Of a stretch of 64,000 nt of DNA, positions 57,660 through 64,000 are shown one piece after another. The notes below the pieces were generated by a model. It did no database searches. It was not told the origin of the DNA and was given only the letters and a program-made list of their open reading frames with translations. Each line of letters begins with the position of its first letter. Position 1 is the stretch's first letter. Source of the DNA: Akkermansia muciniphila (GTDB taxonomy: Bacteria; Verrucomicrobiota; Verrucomicrobiia; Verrucomicrobiales; Verrucomicrobiaceae); NCBI GenBank assembly GCA_945882215.1, contig CAMCWM010000001.1:1-64000 (forward strand), read 5' to 3'. A program made the translations under genes and the position numbers.

Positions 57660-59336
57660 ATGAAACTGCTTCTGTCCTGTTTTGCGGCCGCGATTTTTCT
57701 CGGCGCTGCCCTTCCTTCCGCCGGAGCCCGTGATTCGGCCTCGATGGATTTCTTCTATGACAATCTCGATCCGTACGGAAACTGGCGCGAAGTCGGCGAC
57801 TACGGCTACGTCTGGCAGCCGCGCAATGTCGATGACAACTGGCGGCCCTACAGCGACGGGCGCTGGGTTTACACCGACGCCGGCTGGACTTGGGACTCCG
57901 ATGAGCCCTTCGGCTGGGCCGTGTATCACTATGGCCGCTGGGCCAATGTGAACGGCATCGGCTGGATCTGGGTGCCGGGCACCGAATGGGGACCGGGCTG
58001 GGTTTCGTGGCGTCACAGCCCGCGTTACACCGGCTGGGCGCCCCTGCCGCCCGAGGCGCTCTTCCTCCGTCTGATCGGCTTCAGTGTCTGGGTGGATGAC
58101 TATTACGACATCGGCCCTGGCAACTACCGCTTCGTCGAGAACCGCGATTTCGGCGCACGCCGCCTGAACTCTGTCTTCATCGATCAGCGTCAGAACATTC
58201 AGATCATCAACCAGACGACAAACATCACCAACATCACCTACGTCAACAACGTCGTGTACAATGGCGGTCCCGTCTATGACCAGCAGGTCCGCTACAGCGC
58301 GGCGCCGATTCAGCGCTACCGTCTGGACCGCCGCGAGAACTTCGAGGGCGATCCACGCCGGCAAACCGCCGAGCATCTGCGCTCCCGCGTCAGCGGTGAT
58401 TCATTGAGCGTGCTCGCGCTGCCTTTCACCGGGCAGTCGTCTGCTCCTCCGCCGCGACTGGCCGAGAAAGTCGGCCGCGCCGAAGTCAATCACGGCTGGA
58501 AAAACGCCGGATCGCCTGAGGAAGTCAGCGCCGTGCGGGAGCGGATGAAAAGCAAGGTTCGCGTGCCCGACCAACTGCCAGCAGAGCCACGGTTTGAACG
58601 CCCTCCGACCTCCACAATGCCACGCGAAGAAGTGCGTGCTCCACTACCAGCCGAACAGCCACCCAAAGCCAGGCCAAACCGCGATGACACACCGCGCAAT
58701 CCGAACGCGCCACCCATGACGCCCGAGAGAAAGCCACAGAGCCCTGATCGTCCGCCCGCACCAGTCCCTGAGACAAAGAAAGAGCCCATGCCCGGCACCC
58801 AGCGCCCCTCTGACGCTCCCAATCCTGGTGGCAGAAACAAGATGAACGATCCTCGCGCACCGCGCACGGACAACGTGCCGCCACCTCGGACAGAACGGAA
58901 GCCGGAGAACAAAGTCCTCGTGCCGCCACAGCAACGCATGCAGCCCAAGCCGCCTGATACCGCCCCACCACAGCGCCCCGAAACTCCTGCCAGACCACAA
59001 CTAACCCCGCAGCGCCCGGAGTCGCAACGTCCGACCTTCAAACCCGGCCAACGCCCGGAGGTCACCCCCATGCCACAGCGCCCTGAAACTGCCCGTCCCC
59101 AGACGGCCCCCACACCACAGCCCGCTCCACAGCGCACAGAGCCACAACGTCCGGCCTTCAGACCTGCGCCTTCCGTCCCGCCGCCTGCTGTGCCGCGGCC
59201 ACCCCAGGTGGCACCACCTGTGCCGTCGCCTCAGACGCCGCCGATCGTGCAGCCACCCGCCACACGTGAGAGGCTCCAAACTGGAAATGAACGTCCCGGC
59301 AAGGAAAGCAAGAAACCCACGGAACCACCCAAGTAA
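57660..59336 (+). CDS. exported DUF6600 (YXWXP-type) protein with Pro-rich C-terminus
   Basis: 558 aa from ATG 57660. Signal peptide (1-23), a Trp/Tyr-rich domain (about 30-150) with repeated YGxWxxVxxYGYVWxP-like motifs (GNWREVGDYGYVWQP; WVYTDAGWTWDSDEPFGWAVYHYGRW; GWIWVPGTEWGPGWVSW), a middle domain with INQTTNITNITYVNNVVYNGG, and about 250 residues very rich in Pro, Arg and Gln (repeats such as PQRPE and PAFRPAP). The C-terminal region is likely disordered and may span or decorate the envelope. Confidence 0.83.
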   Translation: MKLLLSCFAAAIFLGAALPSAGARDSASMDFFYDNLDPYGNWREVGDYGYVWQPRNVDDNWRPYSDGRWVYTDAGWTWDSDEPFGWAVYHYGRWANVNGIGWIWVPGTEWGPGWVSWRHSPRYTGWAPLPPEALFLRLIGFSVWVDDYYDIGPGNYRFVENRDFGARRLNSVFIDQRQNIQIINQTTNITNITYVNNVVYNGGPVYDQQVRYSAAPIQRYRLDRRENFEGDPRRQTAEHLRSRVSGDSLSVLALPFTGQSSAPPPRLAEKVGRAEVNHGWKNAGSPEEVSAVRERMKSKVRVPDQLPAEPRFERPPTSTMPREEVRAPLPAEQPPKARPNRDDTPRNPNAPPMTPERKPQSPDRPPAPVPETKKEPMPGTQRPSDAPNPGGRNKMNDPRAPRTDNVPPPRTERKPENKVLVPPQQRMQPKPPDTAPPQRPETPARPQLTPQRPESQRPTFKPGQRPEVTPMPQRPETARPQTAPTPQPAPQRTEPQRPAFRPAPSVPPPAVPRPPQVAPPVPSPQTPPIVQPPATRERLQTGNERPGKESKKPTEPPK

Positions 59337-59378
59337 GCTGCCGCACGAAATCGCAGACCCACTTCTCATCAACACACC

Positions 59379-60431
59379 ATGATCCTCCCGACAGCACCCT
59401 TCCCCCGCCGTTTCATCCCGCTCCTGCTTTTGTCGCTGCTCTGCCACCTCCCTTCCCCTGCGGCAGACAATGACGACTCCGCCGGCACGCTTGGCATCTA
59501 TCTCGAGAACGACGCCTTTGCCGGCACGGACCGCTACTACACCAGCGGTGTGAAGCTCAGTTGGAGTTCGCCGAACCTTGAACGCTACAGCGACTCGCCC
59601 TACGCCAGCCCGTTTCTGCCGCTCATTGACCTCCTGCCCTACATCAATGAGACGAACTACCAGAAGAATCTCGTCTTCGCGATCGGGCAGAACATCTACA
59701 CTCCGGATGACACCGAGTCCGCCGGCCTCGTCGCTGGTGATCGGCCCTATGCGGGCTGGCTTTATGTCGGCCTCGGCGTCGTGTGGAAAAATGAGCGCGT
59801 GCGCAACTCGCTCGTGCTCGACATCGGTGTCGTCGGCTCATGGTCCTATGCGCAGGAAGCGCAGCGCCGTGTGCATGACCTGCGCGGCTTTGGCAATCCC
59901 AACGGCTGGGACAATCAGCTCCACAACGAGCTCGGTGTCATGCTCGCCTACGAGCGCACCTGGCGCTTTCCGCACATCACCCGCCGCAGCGGCTTTGACT
60001 GGGAGTTCCTGCCGCATGCCGGCGCCACCGTCGGCAATGTCAAAACCTACGCCAACCTCGGCGCGGAGCTGCGCTTCGGCCTGAACCTGCCGGATGACTT
60101 CGGCACCGGCGTCATCGGCCCTGCCAGCACCACCTCCACCCCCGTGGATGGCAGCATGGGCGCTGACCGGTCCTGGTTCCCGCTCGGCATGTATGTCTTC
60201 GCCAGTGCGGACGGCCGGGCCGTGGGCCGGAACATCTTCCTGGACGGCAACACCTTCGGCACCAGCCACTCCGTGGGCCACAGGCTCTTCGTCGCTGATC
60301 TCAGCCTTGGCCTGGCCTTCAACTACAAGAACACCAAGCTCGCCTACGCCTTCGTGTATCGGACCAAGGAGTTCGACAACCAGCGCGAGCCCCAGGTTTT
60401 CGGCACAGTTTCTCTAAACTGGACGTTCTAA
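59379..60431 (+). CDS. LpxR-type lipid A deacylase (DUF2219)
   Basis: 350 aa. Signal peptide (1-29), then an outer-membrane barrel starting TLGIYLENDAFAGTDRYYTSGVKLSW, which carries the Asn-Asp and Ser active-site positions of LpxR, followed by DRPYAGWLYVGLG and ending in a Phe (LNWTF). LpxR removes the 3'-acyloxyacyl group of lipid A in Salmonella. Implies a lipopolysaccharide-containing outer membrane and its remodelling. Confidence 0.85.
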   Translation: MILPTAPFPRRFIPLLLLSLLCHLPSPAADNDDSAGTLGIYLENDAFAGTDRYYTSGVKLSWSSPNLERYSDSPYASPFLPLIDLLPYINETNYQKNLVFAIGQNIYTPDDTESAGLVAGDRPYAGWLYVGLGVVWKNERVRNSLVLDIGVVGSWSYAQEAQRRVHDLRGFGNPNGWDNQLHNELGVMLAYERTWRFPHITRRSGFDWEFLPHAGATVGNVKTYANLGAELRFGLNLPDDFGTGVIGPASTTSTPVDGSMGADRSWFPLGMYVFASADGRAVGRNIFLDGNTFGTSHSVGHRLFVADLSLGLAFNYKNTKLAYAFVYRTKEFDNQREPQVFGTVSLNWTF

Positions 60432-60452
60432 CATCTAGAACCTCTTCATCTC

Positions 60453-60674
60453 ATGAAACCACAGATCATCGTCGGCATCCTGCTCATCCTCATCGGCATC
60501 GTGGCCTTTGCCTATCAAGGCATCAGCTACACCACCACTGAAAAGGCCATTGATCTTGGTCCCATCCAGGTGACGGCGGAGAAAACACACACCCTTCCTC
60601 TGCCACCCATCGTCGGAGCCATCGCGTTGGTCGGTGGCATCGTCCTGCTGCTGCAAGGTCGAAAAAACGCCTGA
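60453..60674 (+). CDS. DUF3185-like small membrane protein
   Basis: 73 aa with two hydrophobic helices (IIVGILLILIGIVAFAYQGI; IVGAIALVGGIVLLL) and a short loop YTTTEKAIDLGPIQVTAEKTHTLPLPP, a pattern typical of DUF3185. Function unknown. Followed 27 nt later by another tiny membrane protein. Confidence 0.75.
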   Translation: MKPQIIVGILLILIGIVAFAYQGISYTTTEKAIDLGPIQVTAEKTHTLPLPPIVGAIALVGGIVLLLQGRKNA

Positions 60675-60701
60675 GCAACCACCCTCCCAAATCAAGCGAT
60701 C

Positions 60702-60857
60702 ATGAACATCACCAAAAACCTGGGCATGCTGTTGCTTGCCATCTATCTCATTCTCGTCGGCGTCAGCGGTGCCTTCGGATTCAACCTCGGCCAGCTCAGC
60801 ATCGCGGTGCCGATCCTCGCCCTCGCCGCCGGCATCTTGATTTTGATCGGAAGGTGA
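60702..60857 (+). CDS. small membrane protein (51 aa)
   Basis: 51 aa: two hydrophobic helices around GVSGAFGFNLGQLSIAVPIL. Resembles short membrane peptides encoded with stress genes in many bacteria; no function known. Probably co-transcribed with the preceding gene. Confidence 0.65.
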   Translation: MNITKNLGMLLLAIYLILVGVSGAFGFNLGQLSIAVPILALAAGILILIGR

Positions 60858-60885
60858 TGCGCGCCGTGATTTATGAGAAGCCGGG

Positions 60886-63225
60886 TTGCTTAACAGCAGT
60901 GCAGGCTGTCTGCTGTGGCATGTCGCAGCGTTGGAGAGGATTATCCTGAGCACTTCCGCCTTGCCGAAGCGCATCGCCTTTCTTGGGGACTATCTGCCCA
61001 GGCTCTGCGGGATCGCGACTTTCACGCATGATCTGGCGGAGGCGGTGGCCGGCGCGGCGCCAGAGACGGAGTGCATAGTCGGCGCGGTGAATGATCGTGT
61101 GGAACGCTACGAGTATCCGCCACGTGTGTGCTTTGAGCTGCTGGAGAAGGATCTGGATTCTTACCGGCGAGCGGCGGATTTTTTGAACTTCAACAACGCG
61201 GACGTGCTCTGCGTGCAGCATGAGTTCGGCATCTACGGCGGTCCTGCTGGCAGTCATCTGCTGGCGCTGCTCAAAGAAGTGCGCATGCCGGTGGTGACGA
61301 CGCTGCACACGGTGCTGCGTGATCCGAACGCGGCGCAACGACTGGTGATGGACGAACTGGTGCGCCGCAGCGACCGCCTGATCGTCATGGCGCGCAAAGG
61401 CGCGGAGATTCTGCGCGAAACGTATCGCGTGCCGGATGCTAAGGTGGATGTGATCGCTCATGGCATTCCGGACATGCCGTTTGTGGACTCCAGCTTCTAC
61501 AAGCCTCAATTCGGCGTGGAGGGACGCAAGGTGTTGCTCACGTTCGGCCTGCTGGGGCCTGGAAAAGGCATCGAGCATGTCATCGAAGCGCTGCCGGAAA
61601 TCGTGCGGAGGCATCCGAACGTGGTTTATCTCGTTCTCGGGGCCACGCATCCGCATCTCGTGGCGCATGAGGGCGAGCGTTACCGCCTCAGTCTTGAACG
61701 ACTCGCGGAAGATCGTGGCGTGAAGGAGCACGTCATCTTCTACAACCGTTTCGTGTCGCTGGATGACTTGAAGGAGTTCATCGGCGCGACGGACATTTAC
61801 CTCACGCCTTATCTCAATGAAGCCCAGGTGACCTCAGGCACGCTGGCGTATGTGTTTGGCGCAGGGAAAGCGGTGGTCTCCACCCCTTACTGGCACGCGC
61901 AGGAGCTGCTGGCGGATGGACGCGGTGTTCTCGTTCCTTTCCGCAATCCCCAGGCCATCACCGAAGGTGTGTGCGGCCTGCTCGACGATCCGGCGCGGAA
62001 GGAAAAGATCCGCCATGATGCCTATGCGATGGGGCGTGAGATGATCTGGCCTGCGGTGGCGCAGCGTTATCTCGAATCCTTCCAGCATGCCCGCGCGGAC
62101 CGCAAAGCCTCGCCGCGCGCCGCATTCGCCGGCTGGACGCTCGAAAACCGGCCCTACGAGCTGCCGCCGCTGCGCCTGGACCACATCGTGCGCATGAGTG
62201 ATGGCACCGGCATCTTCCAGCACGCGATTTTCAACGTGCCGAACTTCCACGAAGGCTACTGCACGGATGACAACGCCCGCGCCTTCATCCTGTGCAGCAT
62301 GCTCGATGAACTCGGCGACCAGCCTCCAGCAGAAAACCTCGGCAAGCTGGCCACGAGCTATCTCGCCTTCCTCGCCGCCGCCTTGGATTACAAAACAGGC
62401 CGGTTTCGCAATTTCATGAGCCATGGTCGTCAATGGCTGGAAGAAGCTGGCAGCGAGGACAGCCATGCGCGTGCTTTGTGGGCCGCAGGCATCGGCGCAG
62501 GCCGTTCACGCAATGAAGGCCACCGCCGGCTCTCGGCACAGTTGTTTGAGCGTGGTCTGGCCGCCGTGGAGGGGTTCATCTCGCCACGGGCGTGGAGTTT
62601 TACCCTGCTGGGCATTCACGAATACCTGCGCCAGTTCACCGGCAATGCGCAGATCAACGCCATGCGTGTGACGCTCACCGACCGTCTCGTGCAGCGGTGG
62701 AAAGACTGTGCCGCCGAAGACTGGCCATGGTTTGAAGACAGCGTGACGTATGAAAATGCGCGCTTCAGCCAGGCGCTCATCCTCAGCGGCCAGTGGATGC
62801 CCAATCCGGAAGCGCTGGAGATCGGCCTCAAATCACTGCGCTGGCTCGTGTCGATTCAGAAGACCCAATCCGGCTGCTTCCGCCCCATCGGCAGCAACGG
62901 TTTCTATCAACGCGATGGCGCCCGTGCGGACTTCGATCAGCAACCGCTTGAAGCCCAGGCCATGATCGCCGCGTGCAATGAGGCATCGCGCGCCACGCAG
63001 GATGCCTCGTGGTCGCGTGAGGCCAAACGCGCCTTCGAGTGGTTCCTCGGTCGCAACGATCTCGGACTGCCGCTTTATGATTCCACCACAGGCGGCTGCG
63101 GAGATGGCCTGCACCACGACCGTGTGAATGAAAACCAGGGCGCGGAGTCCACACTGGCCTTCCACCTCGCGCTCGCGGAAATGAACTGCGCCGAGCATCT
63201 GATCCCTCCGCCCCACGCACCATGA
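60886..63225 (+). CDS. GT4-type glycosyltransferase with C-terminal helical-barrel domain
   Basis: 779 aa from TTG 60886; no ATG exists in frame before the conserved start (KRIAFLGDYLPRLCGIATFTHDL), and TTG 60931 or 60961 are alternatives. Residues about 25-400: GT-B fold with VQHEFGIYGG, LTFGLLGPGKGIEHVIEALPEIV and the donor-site loop ATDIYLTPYLNEAQVTSGTLAYVFGAGKAVVST. Residues about 415-770: helical repeats with Trp and Asp/Glu (YCTDDNARAFILCSMLDE; WFEDSVTYENARFSQALILSG) like an (alpha/alpha)6 barrel. Stop overlaps the GH130 start (ATGA). Likely makes or processes a mannose-containing glycan. Confidence 0.82.
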   Translation: MLNSSAGCLLWHVAALERIILSTSALPKRIAFLGDYLPRLCGIATFTHDLAEAVAGAAPETECIVGAVNDRVERYEYPPRVCFELLEKDLDSYRRAADFLNFNNADVLCVQHEFGIYGGPAGSHLLALLKEVRMPVVTTLHTVLRDPNAAQRLVMDELVRRSDRLIVMARKGAEILRETYRVPDAKVDVIAHGIPDMPFVDSSFYKPQFGVEGRKVLLTFGLLGPGKGIEHVIEALPEIVRRHPNVVYLVLGATHPHLVAHEGERYRLSLERLAEDRGVKEHVIFYNRFVSLDDLKEFIGATDIYLTPYLNEAQVTSGTLAYVFGAGKAVVSTPYWHAQELLADGRGVLVPFRNPQAITEGVCGLLDDPARKEKIRHDAYAMGREMIWPAVAQRYLESFQHARADRKASPRAAFAGWTLENRPYELPPLRLDHIVRMSDGTGIFQHAIFNVPNFHEGYCTDDNARAFILCSMLDELGDQPPAENLGKLATSYLAFLAAALDYKTGRFRNFMSHGRQWLEEAGSEDSHARALWAAGIGAGRSRNEGHRRLSAQLFERGLAAVEGFISPRAWSFTLLGIHEYLRQFTGNAQINAMRVTLTDRLVQRWKDCAAEDWPWFEDSVTYENARFSQALILSGQWMPNPEALEIGLKSLRWLVSIQKTQSGCFRPIGSNGFYQRDGARADFDQQPLEAQAMIAACNEASRATQDASWSREAKRAFEWFLGRNDLGLPLYDSTTGGCGDGLHHDRVNENQGAESTLAFHLALAEMNCAEHLIPPPHAP

Positions 63226-64000
63226 GCTCCGTCCGCCTTCGCCGCCATAATGTGACCTTTCAGCCTGAGAGTGCTCGCGTCATCATTCGTCCGTTCATTC
63301 CTGGAAAACCCCAGATCTTGGCCAACATTTTGAGCCGCGCCCTCGCCTTGAGCGAAGCGGAGGCCGACGCGCAGTTGCAGGCGATCCTCGCGGAGTTTGA
63401 CTCGCGGCATTTCGACATCGAGTCGCATCTGCTCGCGCATTACGAAAAGGTGCGCTCGCACATCGCACCACAGGCGACTCTGTCACGCGTGCGGCAGTTG
63501 CTCATCGGCGCCTTGTTCTCCGGCGAGTATGCGCTGGAGTCCGCCGCGCTGTTCAATCCCTCCATCGTGGCGCATCCCGATCAAAGCGGCGTGCCGGAGG
63601 GCGGCCTGCGCTTCATCATGAGCCTGCGCGCCACGGGCGAGGGGCACATCTCCTCCATCGAGTTCCGCACCGGCGTCATCACGTCGGACGGCACCATCAG
63701 CGTGGAGCCGGTCTCGCGTTTCGTCGCACTGCCGGATGTCGTGCCCAACCCCACCTACAAGAAGACGCGCTTCATCACGAAGCTTCAGGAAATGGGATTC
63801 GTGGGCGGTCCGGCGACGGCCGTGATGGATCCGCTGAAGGATGCGTTCACCCTCAATGAACTCGACGAAAGCATGCGGCAAGTGCGCCGCGAATCCAAAC
63901 CCGTCGGTCGCGAACTGCGCCGTGCGCTGGAGTGCTTTCGCTGGCTTGCCGACTCCAATTACGAAATCAACTTCTCCTCCAAGCTCGCCCTCAGTGAGCG
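63222..64000 (+). CDS. GH130-family glycoside phosphorylase (partial, runs off window)
   Basis: 259 codons are visible and no stop occurs before the window ends. The start RLRRHNVTFQPESARVIIRPFIPG and the later GLRFIMSLRATGEGHISSIEFRTGVI are typical of the helical-extension subgroup of GH130 (mannoside phosphorylases). Coupled to the glycosyltransferase, as seen in other genomes where the pair makes a beta-mannan-like or mannosyl-glucose product. Substrate not deducible. Confidence 0.8.
   Translation, partial: MSSVRLRRHNVTFQPESARVIIRPFIPGKPQILANILSRALALSEAEADAQLQAILAEFDSRHFDIESHLLAHYEKVRSHIAPQATLSRVRQLLIGALFSGEYALESAALFNPSIVAHPDQSGVPEGGLRFIMSLRATGEGHISSIEFRTGVITSDGTISVEPVSRFVALPDVVPNPTYKKTRFITKLQEMGFVGGPATAVMDPLKDAFTLNELDESMRQVRRESKPVGRELRRALECFRWLADSNYEINFSSKLALSE

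Noticed and set aside
1-64000. tRNA, rRNA or riboswitch genes
   Set aside because: No cloverleaf-like CCA-ending sequence, rRNA signature or familiar riboswitch core was recognised on either strand by eye; a covariance-model search was not possible here.

Overview
The window is about 64 kb of GC-rich bacterial chromosome with no rRNA, tRNA or CRISPR array that I could find. The gene families (YXWXP/DUF6600 protein, DUF4142, DUF6132, many CheB-CheR/PAS sensors, GH130 next to a GT4 transferase), the A/C-rich leaders without Shine-Dalgarno sequences and the base composition fit a member of the Verrucomicrobiota (Prosthecobacter/Verrucomicrobium-like). That assignment is inference; no marker gene is present.

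The outstanding feature is a repeated promoter-like element. A 16-nt box close to GGGTTWCACCCCATGG (core GGGT-N3-ACCCC, an inverted repeat) lies upstream of about 25 genes on both strands. In the ten best cases a C-N-T-A-G/A-C hexamer follows 17-19 nt later, and at several genes the start codon follows the hexamer by only 9-11 nt. Nearly every gene behind the box belongs to a family known from general, osmotic or envelope stress: DUF4142, BON/OsmY, DUF892 and DUF2383 ferritin-like proteins, DUF883, CsbD, entericidin, OsmC/Ohr, cardiolipin synthase, L,D-transpeptidase, OmpA, PRC-barrel, AI-2E permeases, dodecin. I read the window as a stress-response island controlled by one uncharacterised sigma factor or activator.

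Layout. 0-10.4 kb: stand-alone RsbRD-like sensor, two DUF4142 proteins, glycine-zipper protein, two ferritin-like proteins, a large GAF/PAS hybrid kinase, a phospholipase D/cardiolipin synthase, and DUF883/holin-like membrane proteins. 10.6-15.9 kb: FAD oxidoreductase, an aldehyde dehydrogenase-alcohol dehydrogenase-MDR reductase operon, and an OsmC/Ohr peroxidase (carbonyl and peroxide detoxification). 15.9-29.2 kb: a block without the box, largely for sulfur and copper: two YeeE/YedE pairs around a CstB-like persulfide dioxygenase-rhodanese, a DsrE-like protein, a DJ-1/PfpI protein, a SulP transporter, a BrkB-like protein, a multicopper oxidase fused to a CopB-like barrel, a BON-MscS channel, a decayed chimeric gene, DUF6132 and a sulfite-oxidase-like molybdoenzyme. 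29.2-38.5 kb: box-controlled envelope genes (L,D-transpeptidase, AI-2E permease, BrkB, PRC-BON) and an SLC13 permease. 38.5-46.2 kb: CheB-CheR-PAS protein, NarL-type kinase, truncated response regulator, convergent RsbRD-histidine kinase, OmpA protein.

46.3-60.9 kb: dense small stress and envelope genes (DUF883-like, peptidoglycan-binding, small lipoproteins, CsbD, entericidin, transglutaminase, an IS4 fragment inserted in a duplicated ferritin-like gene, AraC regulator, Gly/Tyr-rich lipoprotein, AI-2E permease, dodecin, triple-BON protein, lmo0937 peptide, DUF6600, LpxR). 60.9-64 kb: a GT4 glycosyltransferase translationally coupled to a GH130 glycoside phosphorylase that runs off the window.

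The genes suggest sensing (RsbRD, PAS/GAF and CheB-CheR proteins) feeding an envelope-centred stress response: membrane lipid and peptidoglycan remodelling, mechanosensitive release, ferritin-like and thiol defence, aldehyde clearance. The effector that recognises the repeated box is not encoded here.
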